Of a stretch of 64,000 bases of DNA, positions 48,920-57,992 are shown piece after piece. The stretch lies in contig JALEHY010000058.1 of NCBI GenBank assembly GCA_022770425.1, positions 1 to 64,000 on the forward strand, given 5' to 3'. Under the pieces are notes generated by a model that saw nothing but the letters and a program-made list of their open reading frames with translations, was not told the origin of the DNA and made no database searches. How positions within the stretch are numbered: the first letter of the stretch is position 1; each line of letters starts with the position of its first letter. The position numbers were made by a program, and so were the translations under genes. Source of the DNA: Parvimonas sp. Its GTDB lineage: Bacteria; Bacillota; Clostridia; Tissierellales; Peptoniphilaceae.

Positions 48920-51751
48920 ATGTCTAAAAATAAGATTAAGATAAAAGGTGCAAAGGTAAATAATTTAAAAAATATAGATTTGGAAATTCCGAGAGATAAA
49001 ATGGTTGTTTTTACGGGGCTTAGCGGAAGCGGGAAATCCTCTTTAGCTTTTGATACGATTTATGCGGAGGGACAAAGAAGATATGTGGAAAGTTTATCGA
49101 GTTATGCAAGGCAATTTTTGGGGCAAATGGATAAACCTGATGTTGAATATATTGACGGATTAAGTCCGTCAATTTCAATAGACCAAAAAACAACAAACAG
49201 AAACCCTCGTTCCACTGTAGGAACCGTTACGGAAATTTACGATTATTTAAGATTATTATTTGCAAAGATCGGAGAGGCGAGGTGTCCTGTTTGCAAAACT
49301 GAGATAAAAAGTCAAAGTATTGACCAAATGGTAGACAGAGTTATGGAAATTCCCGATAGGAGTAAAATTTTAATTTTATCTCCTATAGTCAGAGGAAAAA
49401 AAGGAGAACATAAAAAACTTCTTGAAAACATAAAAGTTCAAGGTTTTGTAAGAGTTATTATCGACGGCGATGAGTACGAATTGTCTGAAAACATTGAGCT
49501 TGATAAGAATAAAAAACACAGTATTGATATTGTCGTTGACAGGCTTATAATAAAAGAAAAAATAGAGTCGAGAGTGGCTGAAAGTTTAGAAACTGCTTTT
49601 AAATTCAGTGAGGGAATAGTCAAAGTAAAAATTGTTGACGGGGAAGAGGTAATTTTTTCGCAAAAAATGTCTTGTCCCAACGGTCATATTTCCTTTGATG
49701 AAATTGAACCGAGAACTTTTTCTTTTAACAGTCCTTTTGGAATGTGTGAGGATTGTAACGGGCTTGGAAGCCATAAGATTGTGGATCCTGATTTAGTTAT
49801 TCCCGATAAGAACAAATCTTTGATTGATGGAGCTATTGAACTTTATAATGTTACGACAGGAGAGGACGGATATTATTATAAAATTTTTCACGAAATTATA
49901 AAGTATAACGGATTTGATGAAAATACACCTTTTAAGGATTTAAACGAAAAGACGATCAATGAGTTGTTGTACGGAACGGGAGACAGAACCATAAAATTCA
50001 AATTTGAAAGTAAATTCACAAATGAAAATAAGGTTTTTAACAGAGCTTTTGAGGGGATTATAAAAAATCTCGAAAAGAGATATAATACATCTCCTATGTC
50101 TTCTATGAGAGAAAAAATAGAAACGGTAATGTCTGAGAAACAATGTGAAAAATGTAAAGGGAAAAGATTGAACGAAAAGGCGTTGTCGGTGTTTATTCGT
50201 GATAAAAATATTTCCGATATTACTGAAATGTCGGTTGATAAATTGAATAAATGGTTTTTTGACCTTGAACTTACAGAAACTGAAAGCATCATAGGAGAAA
50301 GAATTTTAAAAGAAATTAAGGAAAGATTAAAGTTTTTAAAAGATGTAGGACTGGAGTATTTGACCTTGTCAAGAAGTGCCGGAACTCTTTCGGGTGGAGA
50401 AAGTCAAAGAATACGTCTTGCAACACAAATCGGTTCAGGTCTTGTAGGTGTTGTTTACGTTTTGGACGAACCGAGTATAGGGCTTCATCAAAGAGATAAT
50501 GAAAAACTTTTAGCTTCGCTTAGAAATTTGACAAATTTAGGAAATACTCTTATAGTCGTTGAACATGACGAGGACACTGTTAAAGCGGCTGACTATATTG
50601 TAGATATCGGACCGAGAGCTGGAATACACGGTGGAGAAGTGGTTGCGAAAGGCACTTTAAAAGACATTATGAAAAGTAAAAAGTCGATAACGGGAGCTTA
50701 TCTTTCCGGAAAGAAAAAAATAGATATTCCAAAAGAAAGAAGAAAATTTACCGACACGATAAAAATCTTCGGTGCAAAAGAAAATAATTTAAAAAATATT
50801 GATGTTGAATTTCCTATAGGTGTATTTACTTGTGTTACAGGAGTTTCAGGAAGCGGTAAAAGCAGTTTGGTAAACAGTATATTAAATAAAGAATTGTCAA
50901 ATAAACTTAATAGAAGTAAACAAAAAGTAGGAAGTTTTGACAGAATTGAAGGCTATGAAAAATTGGATAAAGTTATAGAAATCGATCAAAGTCCGATTGG
51001 AAGAACTCCACGTTCAAATCCGGCTACCTATACAAAACTTTTTGACAATATAAGAGATGTTTTTGCGATGACTACAAAGGCAAAAATGAAAGGCTATAAC
51101 AAAGGACGTTTTAGTTTTAATGTGCATGGAGGCAGATGTGAGGCTTGTAAAGGAGACGGGACTATAAAAGTGGAAATGCACTTTTTGCCTGATGTTTATG
51201 TGCCTTGTGAAGTTTGTAAAGGTAAGCGTTATAACAGAGAAACTTTGGAAGTAACTTATAACGGAAAAAATATTTTTGAAGTTTTGGATATGACAGTAGA
51301 AGACGGACTTAAATTTTTTGAAAATCACCCTACCATAAAAAGAAAATTACAAACTTTATATGATGTAGGATTAGATTATATAAAAATAGGTCAAAGTTCT
51401 ACCGAACTTTCAGGTGGAGAAGCACAAAGAGTAAAACTTGCATCAGAGCTTTCTAAAAAAGGAACCGGAAAAACTGTTTATATTTTAGATGAACCGACAA
51501 CAGGTCTTCATATTGACGATATAAATAAACTGATAAGTGTTTTAAATCTTTTGGTTGAACAGGGAAATACAGTTATTGTAATAGAACATAATTTAGATAT
51601 GATAAAAATTGCCGACCATATAATTGATTTGGGCCCCGAAGGAGGAGATGGCGGCGGAAGTGTTGTTGTTACGGGAACTCCCGAAGAAGTTGCAAAATGT
51701 GAGAAATCATATACGGGACAATTTTTGAAAAAAATATTTGATGAAAATTAA
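48920..51751 (+). CDS. uvrA: Excinuclease ABC subunit A
   Basis: The 943-residue damage sensor is an ABC-type ATPase with two nucleotide-binding modules (GLSGSGKSS near 30 and GVSGSGKSS near 640). It has two signature motifs (LSGGESQR, LSGGEAQR) and zinc-binding Cys pairs (CPVC, CEDC, CEKC, CEAC, CEVC). It loads UvrB on damaged DNA. Start: ATG at 48920 after tgtgggg. It would normally be directly coupled to uvrB. Here the two are parted by the membrane-peptide cluster, and uvrA has gained an own -10 box. Confidence 0.97.
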   Translation: MSKNKIKIKGAKVNNLKNIDLEIPRDKMVVFTGLSGSGKSSLAFDTIYAEGQRRYVESLSSYARQFLGQMDKPDVEYIDGLSPSISIDQKTTNRNPRSTVGTVTEIYDYLRLLFAKIGEARCPVCKTEIKSQSIDQMVDRVMEIPDRSKILILSPIVRGKKGEHKKLLENIKVQGFVRVIIDGDEYELSENIELDKNKKHSIDIVVDRLIIKEKIESRVAESLETAFKFSEGIVKVKIVDGEEVIFSQKMSCPNGHISFDEIEPRTFSFNSPFGMCEDCNGLGSHKIVDPDLVIPDKNKSLIDGAIELYNVTTGEDGYYYKIFHEIIKYNGFDENTPFKDLNEKTINELLYGTGDRTIKFKFESKFTNENKVFNRAFEGIIKNLEKRYNTSPMSSMREKIETVMSEKQCEKCKGKRLNEKALSVFIRDKNISDITEMSVDKLNKWFFDLELTETESIIGERILKEIKERLKFLKDVGLEYLTLSRSAGTLSGGESQRIRLATQIGSGLVGVVYVLDEPSIGLHQRDNEKLLASLRNLTNLGNTLIVVEHDEDTVKAADYIVDIGPRAGIHGGEVVAKGTLKDIMKSKKSITGAYLSGKKKIDIPKERRKFTDTIKIFGAKENNLKNIDVEFPIGVFTCVTGVSGSGKSSLVNSILNKELSNKLNRSKQKVGSFDRIEGYEKLDKVIEIDQSPIGRTPRSNPATYTKLFDNIRDVFAMTTKAKMKGYNKGRFSFNVHGGRCEACKGDGTIKVEMHFLPDVYVPCEVCKGKRYNRETLEVTYNGKNIFEVLDMTVEDGLKFFENHPTIKRKLQTLYDVGLDYIKIGQSSTELSGGEAQRVKLASELSKKGTGKTVYILDEPTTGLHIDDINKLISVLNLLVEQGNTVIVIEHNLDMIKIADHIIDLGPEGGDGGGSVVVTGTPEEVAKCEKSYTGQFLKKIFDEN

Positions 51752-51888
51752 AATTTTTGGTTATAGCCGATAAAAATATATAAAAGTTTCGACTATACTT
51801 AATAAAATTATTTACATTCGAATTGTTATCAAAAATTTGTTTTGAATTGTATATAATTAAGCGGTAAGAAAATTTTTAGGAGAAAATT

Positions 51889-52473
51889 ATGGAAAAATAT
51901 ATGTTAATATTGACAGATACTTTTGAAGAAATTGAAGCTGTTACTCAAGTTGATTTTTTAAGACGTGCGGGGATTGTTGTTGATATGATTTCAATTACAG
52001 GTAAAATTCAAGTTACAAGCAACAGAGGCATAACTGTAATTGCGGATGATGTGATTGAAAATATAATTCCTGATGAATATTTCGGAATAATAATTCCCGG
52101 CGGACTTCCTGCAGCTTTTAACATAAGAGATGATGAGAGAGTTTTAAAAATTTTAAAAGATTTTAATAAGCAAAATAAACTTATTGCAGGAATTTGTGCA
52201 GGCCCTTGTGTATTGGCAAAAGCGGGAGTTTTAAAAGGAAGAGATGCAGTTATATATCCTAAAATGGAAAGTGAACTTTTGGATGCAAATGTAAAATACG
52301 ATGCCGTTTGTGTTGATGAAAATATAATAACTGCAAGAGGAGCCGGTCTTGCGCTTGAATTCGCATATACATTGGTTCGAAAAATTAAAGGGAAAGTTCA
52401 AGAAAAACAATTAAGAGTTGCATCGGTTGATAATTTACTCAGAGAATGGATTTTAAAGGAAGAAAATAAATAA
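51889..52473 (+). CDS. DJ-1/PfpI-family protein
   Basis: The 194-residue protein belongs to the DJ-1/ThiJ/PfpI superfamily. The nucleophile elbow is AGICAGP with the conserved Cys near 104. An early Glu (E15 in TFEEIEAVTQVD) supports the cysteine, as in DJ-1/YajL. SRGAGLALEFAYTLV-type sequence (ARGAGLALEFA) is in the C-terminal part. Family roles include glyoxalase/deglycase-like and stress-protective functions. Start: ATG at 51889 after aggagaaa. rlmN follows without a gap. Confidence 0.88.
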   Translation: MEKYMLILTDTFEEIEAVTQVDFLRRAGIVVDMISITGKIQVTSNRGITVIADDVIENIIPDEYFGIIIPGGLPAAFNIRDDERVLKILKDFNKQNKLIAGICAGPCVLAKAGVLKGRDAVIYPKMESELLDANVKYDAVCVDENIITARGAGLALEFAYTLVRKIKGKVQEKQLRVASVDNLLREWILKEENK

Positions 52474-53520
52474 ATGGAAGATAAAAGATTAGAATTTAAT
52501 TCTATGTCATTGGAAGAATTGCAAGATTTGTTTTTGAATTTAGGAGAAAAGAAATTTCGTGCAGAGCAATTTTTTAGATTTATTCATCAAAAGAAGAATT
52601 TTGAAATTGATGAATCAAAACAACTTCCCAAAGAATTAAGAGAAAAACTTAAATCTTTAGGATATATAAATAAGATGAGCATTTATAAAAAGTTTGAGTC
52701 TAAAATTGACAATACGAAAAAATATTTGATAAAGTTAAGCGATAACCGACTTATAGAAACAGTGTTTATGGATTATAATACTTATTGTACAGTTTGTATT
52801 TCTACACAAGTCGGTTGTAGAATGGGTTGTAGTTTTTGTGCATCTACAAAAGAAAATTTTGCGAGAAACTTGATGCCGTCAGAACTTTTGGGACAAATAT
52901 ACTTGATTGAAAAGGACTTGAACACAATAGTAAATAACGTTGTTTTAATGGGAATAGGTGAGCCTTTGGATAATTATGACAATGTTATAAAATTTTTAAA
53001 ACTTATAAATTCAGAAAAAGGAAAAAATTTAAGTCTTAGAAATATTACTGTTTCGACTTGCGGGATTGTACCTAAAATTTATAAACTTGCAGATGAAAAA
53101 CTACCCCTAACACTTACAATTTCATTACATAATCCGTTTCAAGAACAAAGAAGAAAAATAATGCCTATATCAGATAACTTTTCGATAGATGAAATAATAA
53201 AAGCCTGTAATTATTATTTTGAAAAAACATCAAGAAGGGTCAGTTTTGAATATACTCTTATAAAAGGAGAAAATGACGATAAAATTCATGCTTTGGAACT
53301 TAAAAAACTTTTGAGAGGACTAAATTGTCATATAAACATAATACCTCTTAATGTAATAAAAGAATTTGACGCTGTTGCTCCGAGTTCAAAGTATATCTAT
53401 AATTTTAAAACTATGCTTGAAAGTTTCGGAATAAATGCAACGATAAGAAAAAAACAAGGTGACGATATAAACGGAGCCTGTGGGCAATTAAGACAGGGAG
53501 TTTTAGAGCAAGAAAATTAA
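52474..53520 (+). CDS. rlmN: 23S rRNA A2503/tRNA A37 methyltransferase RlmN (radical SAM)
   Basis: The 348-residue radical SAM enzyme methylates C2 of adenine in 23S rRNA and tRNA. The 4Fe-4S motif is CRMGCSFCAST. A C-terminal Cys in NGACGQL acts in the methyl-transfer mechanism. The middle carries VLMGIGEPLDNYDNV and SLHNP. Start: ATG at 52474 immediately after the stop of the DJ-1 gene, so both share a transcript. A clear terminator follows. Confidence 0.93.
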   Translation: MEDKRLEFNSMSLEELQDLFLNLGEKKFRAEQFFRFIHQKKNFEIDESKQLPKELREKLKSLGYINKMSIYKKFESKIDNTKKYLIKLSDNRLIETVFMDYNTYCTVCISTQVGCRMGCSFCASTKENFARNLMPSELLGQIYLIEKDLNTIVNNVVLMGIGEPLDNYDNVIKFLKLINSEKGKNLSLRNITVSTCGIVPKIYKLADEKLPLTLTISLHNPFQEQRRKIMPISDNFSIDEIIKACNYYFEKTSRRVSFEYTLIKGENDDKIHALELKKLLRGLNCHINIIPLNVIKEFDAVAPSSKYIYNFKTMLESFGINATIRKKQGDDINGACGQLRQGVLEQEN

Positions 53521-53533
53521 ATATAATATATTT

Positions 53534-53571
53534 AAAAATCCTTTAAATTTTTTAAAGGATTTTTTTTTTTT
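53534..53571 (+). terminator. Terminator after rlmN
   Basis: AAAAATCCTTTAAA pairs with TTTAAAGGATTTTT and runs into an 11-T tract. Confidence 0.9.
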
Positions 53572-53810
53572 GATTAAAATTTTAAAAAAAGTAATAAAAA
53601 TTTTTTATTATTATGACAATTTTTCGTGAAAAGTTTCTTTTCTAAAAACGATTACATTTATATTATTTATTTTTATGTTTTTAAAGATAATAAAAATTTA
53701 TTAAAAATCATGTAAAAACATTTAAAATTCATATAATTTATTGAAAATAAGTTTTACAAGACAATAAAAAATTATTTAATAGTTAATATTTTAAAAATGT
53801 GTTAAAATAT

Positions 53811-53853
53811 TAATTATTGAAACGGATTTGATTTCAATAATTATATTTTTATT
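53811..53853 (+). promoter_or_regulatory. Leader hairpin before the acyl-CoA-dehydrogenase-like operon
   Basis: AATTATTGAAA and TTTCAATAATT form a perfect 11-bp inverted repeat around a 9-nt loop (53812-53842), then ATATTTTTATT. It lies between the likely promoter and the ribosome binding site. It could be an operator or a weak attenuator. The remaining 53572-53810 is AT-rich and gene-free. Confidence 0.5.
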
Positions 53854-53865
53854 AGGAGGTTTGTT

Positions 53866-54993
53866 ATGAGCACATTTTACAACGAGGTAAAGGATTTTGC
53901 AGCTAAACATATTTTACCTTATGCAAAAGAAATTGACGAAAAAATGGAATTTCCCGTTGAATCTTTCAATGAAATGGCAAAAGCGGGATATTTTAAATTA
54001 ATGATTCCGACAGAACTTGGCGGACTTGGAAAAGGAATGACTGAACATTCAGAAACTTGTAGAGCATTTTCTGAATGTAGTGCAACAACAGGACTTTGTT
54101 ATATGATGCATAATGTTTGTTTAAGCATCGTATTGAAGTACGGAAGCGAAGAATTAAAAAGTAAGATTTTAAAAGATGTAGTTGAAAATAATAAATTTTT
54201 AGGATTTGCATATTCTGAATTCGGTTCAGGAACAAATTTTTATCTTCCTGATATAAAAGCGGAATTTACAGAAAAAGATGTAATTTTAAATGGAACTAAG
54301 AGTATGGTTACATCTGCTACTTATGCATCATATTATTTACTTCTTTCTCCGTCTGAATCAGGTGAAGGAATTGATAATTGGATTGTTCCTATCGAAACGG
54401 AAGGGGTAAGTTTTAGAGCAAGTGAATGGAACGGACTTGGAATGAGAGGAAATGTTTCTTGCCCTATGGACTTTGAAAATGTTAAACTTGATAAATTTTA
54501 CAGAATCGGAGAAATCGGTGATGCTATGACACATATTTTTGAAGTTGTTGCTCCTTTCTTTATTACAGGATTAGCCTCTGTTTATACAGGTGTTTGTGAA
54601 GCTGTTTTAGCTGAAGCTTTGGCACATGCTACAAATAGAAAACATACATTCGGACCTTCTCTTGCAGAATACGAAACGGTTCAAACTCATTTGTCAAGAA
54701 TTTATTCTCAAACAAATGCAGCGGTATTAGGAACAAAGGAAGCTGCAAGAGCAGCAGACGCAGGAGAAGCAGATGCAATTTTAAAAATTATATCTGCAAG
54801 AATTTTTGCCTCTGAAGCTGCTATTGAAGTTGCAAGACGTGGAATGAGAATTGGAGGAGGAAAAGCGTACAATAAATTAGGCATTATGGAAAGACTTCTT
54901 AGAGATTCTTATGCAGGACAAATAATGGCGCCAAGTGTGGATGTTCTTATTTTGTGGTTAGGAAGAGCATTAACAGGATTACCGCTTATTTAA
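53866..54993 (+). CDS. Acyl-CoA dehydrogenase-like flavoprotein
   Basis: The 375-residue protein has the acyl-CoA dehydrogenase fold: an N-terminal helical domain, the middle beta domain (GFAYSEFGSGTNF, MVTSATYASYYLL) and a C-terminal helical domain (RMRIGGGKAYNK-like RRGMRIGGGKAYNKLG). At the usual place of the catalytic Glu (YEGT in classical enzymes) it reads SYAGQIMAP. It may therefore be a flavin-dependent oxidase or monooxygenase-type relative rather than a fatty-acid dehydrogenase. Start: ATG at 53866 after aggaggttt. No ETF or thiolase genes are near; the neighbours are PhnD-, MetE- and OsmC-like genes. Confidence 0.8.
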   Translation: MSTFYNEVKDFAAKHILPYAKEIDEKMEFPVESFNEMAKAGYFKLMIPTELGGLGKGMTEHSETCRAFSECSATTGLCYMMHNVCLSIVLKYGSEELKSKILKDVVENNKFLGFAYSEFGSGTNFYLPDIKAEFTEKDVILNGTKSMVTSATYASYYLLLSPSESGEGIDNWIVPIETEGVSFRASEWNGLGMRGNVSCPMDFENVKLDKFYRIGEIGDAMTHIFEVVAPFFITGLASVYTGVCEAVLAEALAHATNRKHTFGPSLAEYETVQTHLSRIYSQTNAAVLGTKEAARAADAGEADAILKIISARIFASEAAIEVARRGMRIGGGKAYNKLGIMERLLRDSYAGQIMAPSVDVLILWLGRALTGLPLI

Positions 54994-55053
54994 TTATAAA
55001 ATTGATTTGAAAAATGTTTTTTATAATTTCAAATTGAAATAGGAGAAAATTAT

Positions 55054-55875
55054 ATGAAAGAAAAATTAAAAGTAGGTGCCGTTATTTATGCACCACGAGT
55101 TACAGTTATATGGGGAATTATCGCAGACTTTTTTAAAAGTGAAGGTTTTGAAATAGAGCCGGTGTACTATAAAGATTACAAGATGCAAGTTGACGGACTT
55201 ATGAAAGGAGAAATTGATGTTGCTTGGAATTCTCCGCTTGCATGGTTAGATACTCATTTGAGAACTGAAGGGAAAGCATTGTATGGTTCGATGAGAGATA
55301 CAGACAGGGACAGAAGAAGTTATTTAGTTGTAAGAAAGGGAGAAATTAATTCAATTTCCGATTTAAAAGGGAAGACTATCGGGTTTGGAGCTGTTGATTC
55401 TCCTCAGGCAAGACTTATCCCTATTTATCATTTGCATAAAAATGGTTTGGAATACAAAAAAGATTATATTGAAAAAAATTTCAACATTGGAGTTGGGCTT
55501 CACGGCGATCATGTGGGAGGAGAATTGGATTCTGCCAAATCACTTATTGCTGGAGAAGTTGATGCTACTTGGATGTTGGATATGAATTATAACGCTTGGG
55601 TAGCAGACGGTACACTTGATGAAAAGCAAGTTGTTATTTTAGATAAAACTGACTTTTTTGATCATTGTATTTTCTCGGCAAGAGCTGATATTGATATTGA
55701 CCGATTTAATGAATTTGTAAGAATTTTAAACAAAATGGATTACAATAATCCTGACCATAAAGAAATGATGGATTTGGAAGGTTTGAAGGAATGGGTTTCA
55801 GGAAGACTTGCAGGTTTTGAACAAATAACAAAGGCAAACGAATATTTAAACTTTTTTGAAGAATTTTACAAATAG
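55054..55875 (+). CDS. PhnD-like periplasmic-binding-fold protein without signal peptide
   Basis: The 273-residue protein resembles phosphonate/phosphite or sulfonate-type substrate-binding proteins: GEIDVAWNSPLAWL, ISDLKGKTIGFGAVDSPQA, VGLHGDHVGGELDS and AGEVDATWMLDM. Unlike a transporter subunit it starts directly with MKEKLKVGAVIYAPRV, without signal peptide or lipobox, and no permease or ATPase gene is near. It probably acts in the cytoplasm as a sensor, carrier or enzyme. Start: ATG at 55054 after aggagaaa. The MetE-like gene follows by 8 bp. Confidence 0.8.
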   Translation: MKEKLKVGAVIYAPRVTVIWGIIADFFKSEGFEIEPVYYKDYKMQVDGLMKGEIDVAWNSPLAWLDTHLRTEGKALYGSMRDTDRDRRSYLVVRKGEINSISDLKGKTIGFGAVDSPQARLIPIYHLHKNGLEYKKDYIEKNFNIGVGLHGDHVGGELDSAKSLIAGEVDATWMLDMNYNAWVADGTLDEKQVVILDKTDFFDHCIFSARADIDIDRFNEFVRILNKMDYNNPDHKEMMDLEGLKEWVSGRLAGFEQITKANEYLNFFEEFYK

Positions 55876-55883
55876 GTGTCGGT

Positions 55884-57065
55884 ATGAAAAAAATTTTTGA
55901 GCCTTTTACAATTTCTCTTATGGGAAGTATGCCACGCAGTAAAGAATTGATGACTTTAAAAAGAAGGTTTAATTTAGGAGTTGTTGATAAAACTGAGTTG
56001 GAAAATTTGGTTGATAATGAAACAAAGGCAGTTGTTACTTTGCAAGAGAAAAACGGTGTAGATATAATTACGAACGGAGAACTTGCAAGAGATAATTATG
56101 TTTCATTTGTATCTGAAAAGTTAAATGGTGTTGTTATGATGAATATGGGAGATATGCTTGAGTATATCGAAGATAAAAAAGCATTTGAACAAATTCTTGA
56201 AACTTTAGATGTTCCGTCAGTGAGTATTAAAAACGCAATTTGTAACGGAACTATTGAGTATGATAAACCTTTGGTTTTTGATGATATGGAAAAATTAAAA
56301 AAATTTACAACTTTACCTATTAAAGCAACTTTGCCCGGTCCGTATTTAATGACTCGTTCGATGTGGCTTCCCGCACTTACTAAAAAATATTATGACAGCA
56401 AAGAAAAACTCGGCGAAGCTGTTATTTCTGTTTTAAAAAGCGAAGTTGATAAACTTTTAGAAGTGGGAGTTGATGTTATTCAATTTGATGAGCCGGTTTT
56501 AACTGAAGTTGTTTTTGCAGAGGGAAAAACAAGATCATTTATGTGTGCAGCACTTTCTGAAAAGAAGGATCCTACTGAAGAATTAAAGTTTGCAACTTAT
56601 CTTATAAAATCAGTTATTGATTATATAAAAGGAAAATCAGTTTATTGTGCTTTGCATGTTTGCAGAGGTAATTGGAGTAAAGACGAAAGTATACTTTTAA
56701 GCGGACCTTATACGCCTTTGTTACCGCTTTTTGAAGAAGTATTACCCGACATTTTAACTTTAGAATTTTCAACACCAAGAGCAGGAGAGGTTGAATCATT
56801 GCTTTCAAGCGAAAAGATAAGAAATAATTGCATTTTAGGAATGGGAGTAGTAAATCCGAGAACTGACGATGTTGAAAGTGCGGAAGTTATAGTTGAAAGA
56901 GTAGAGCAAGCACTTAAATTTTTGCCTAAAGAAAGAATTTGGTTAAATCCTGACTGTGGATTTGCAACTTTTGCCAATAGACCTGTAAATACACTTGAAA
57001 TAATTGAAAAAAAACTTGAACAGCTGAATTTGGCAAAAAATATTCTAAGAGGAAAATATGACTAA
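55884..57065 (+). CDS. MetE-like (cobalamin-independent methionine synthase C-terminal domain) protein
   Basis: The 393-residue protein corresponds to the catalytic C-terminal barrel of MetE. It starts at the SMPRS block and lacks the long N-terminal half. The zinc ligands are present as H258 and C260 in LHVCRGNW and C358 in NPDCGF, with the conserved Asp/Glu in QFDEPVL. Such short MetE-like proteins act as methyltransferases with varied methyl donors. Its operon partners suggest use of an unusual sulfur- or methyl-containing compound. Start: ATG at 55884 with ggtgtcgg. The next gene overlaps by 8 bp. Confidence 0.85.
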   Translation: MKKIFEPFTISLMGSMPRSKELMTLKRRFNLGVVDKTELENLVDNETKAVVTLQEKNGVDIITNGELARDNYVSFVSEKLNGVVMMNMGDMLEYIEDKKAFEQILETLDVPSVSIKNAICNGTIEYDKPLVFDDMEKLKKFTTLPIKATLPGPYLMTRSMWLPALTKKYYDSKEKLGEAVISVLKSEVDKLLEVGVDVIQFDEPVLTEVVFAEGKTRSFMCAALSEKKDPTEELKFATYLIKSVIDYIKGKSVYCALHVCRGNWSKDESILLSGPYTPLLPLFEEVLPDILTLEFSTPRAGEVESLLSSEKIRNNCILGMGVVNPRTDDVESAEVIVERVEQALKFLPKERIWLNPDCGFATFANRPVNTLEIIEKKLEQLNLAKNILRGKYD

Positions 57066-57525
57066 TTTATATGAATCGGAATTTTACGATATTTCTTATA
57101 GGGCAATATTAAATAATGAAAAAATGGTTAAAGTTTTTACTGACAATGATTGTATTGAGGTTGAAAATGATATAAGTTTTGACTCTGTTGCAAGCTGTAA
57201 GACGTCTATAAATTATTTTTTAGCTTCTATAATAAGTGAAATTTTAAAAAAACTGTATAGCAGGGCGAAAAAATATAGAATTACTGTTTGTGATTTGGAA
57301 GGAAAAATAAAAATTAAATTAAAAAATCCTCTTACGATTTTAGATGTACTGGGATATGATGAAATTCCGTATATTGAAGAATGTTTTGTTAATATATATC
57401 TTTACTCTGATATGGAATATGATGAGTTGATTAAATTTTGTAACGAAACTTTAAATTATTGCTTTATTTATAATACATTAAAAAATTCTATGAAATTTAA
57501 TATAAAATTTACTCCTATAGTATAA
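57058..57525 (+). CDS. OsmC-like protein
   Basis: The 155-residue protein fits the OsmC/Ohr fold. It has the helix with a first conserved Cys (SVASCKTSINYFLASIISEI, C47), a central strand pattern, IYLYSDMEYDELIKFCNETL and a second Cys in NYCFIYNTLKNS (C135). This two-Cys layout is used for peroxide or thiol chemistry in OsmC/Ohr proteins. The exact motif (Cys-Pro at the second site) is not kept. Translation is coupled to the MetE-like gene by an 8-bp overlap with aagagg upstream. It closes the operon before a terminator. Confidence 0.6.
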   Translation: MTNLYESEFYDISYRAILNNEKMVKVFTDNDCIEVENDISFDSVASCKTSINYFLASIISEILKKLYSRAKKYRITVCDLEGKIKIKLKNPLTILDVLGYDEIPYIEECFVNIYLYSDMEYDELIKFCNETLNYCFIYNTLKNSMKFNIKFTPIV

Positions 57526-57558
57526 AACAGAAACTTTTTAAGTTTCTGTTTTTTTATT
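57524..57558 (+). terminator. Terminator after the OsmC-like gene
   Basis: AACAGAAACTT pairs with AAGTTTCTGTT around a short T-rich loop, then a T tract. Confidence 0.85.
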
Positions 57559-57683
57559 TATGATTTATTAAGAAATGGTGAAAATTTTATTTTGTCATTA
57601 TTTCAAAAAAAGTATTGAATAGTTTTCATAATAATGGTAAAATATATATAGTGTAAATACTAATAGATTTCAGGAGGTACAGT

Positions 57684-57944
57684 ATGATAGAGAAAAACGT
57701 TACAATAAAAAATGAAACAGGATTACACGCAAGACCTGCAGCTGCTTTGGTTCAGTTTGTAAAAAAATATGAGGCAAGTGTAGAAATTATTGTTGACAAT
57801 AAAGTTGCAGATGCAAAGAGCATATTTAATGTTATGAGTTTAGGAATTTCTAAAGGGACTGAAATAGTTTTAAGAGTTGACGGAGAAAACGAAGAAAGTG
57901 TTATTGAAGAAGTTTCTAATTTCATTGATAATTTGGCAGATTAA
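57684..57944 (+). CDS. ptsH: Phosphocarrier protein HPr
   Basis: The 86-residue HPr carries phosphate from Enzyme I to sugar-specific EIIA units. H15 lies in the active loop GLHARPAA, and the regulatory S46 in AKSIFNVMSLGI is kept, as in Gram-positive bacteria with HPr kinase. Length is normal. Start: ATG at 57684 after aggaggtac. A hairpin with T run lies between ptsH and ptsI, so more HPr than Enzyme I is expected. No EII genes are in the window. Confidence 0.95.
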   Translation: MIEKNVTIKNETGLHARPAAALVQFVKKYEASVEIIVDNKVADAKSIFNVMSLGISKGTEIVLRVDGENEESVIEEVSNFIDNLAD

Positions 57945-57957
57945 TTTTTAAAAATAC

Positions 57958-57982
57958 GCTTCTCTTTTGAGGAGCTTTTTTT
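57958..57982 (+). terminator. Attenuator-like terminator between ptsH and ptsI
   Basis: GCTTCTC pairs with GAGGAGC (one G-T pair) around TTTT, followed by seven T, ending 11 nt before the ptsI start. Read-through is needed for ptsI unless another promoter exists. Confidence 0.75.
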
Positions 57983-57992
57983 AGGTGATAAT

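Noticed and set aside
53534..53571. Homopolymer T tract as a phase-variation switch
   Set aside because: It is the T tract of a clear terminator behind rlmN and not within a gene or promoter.
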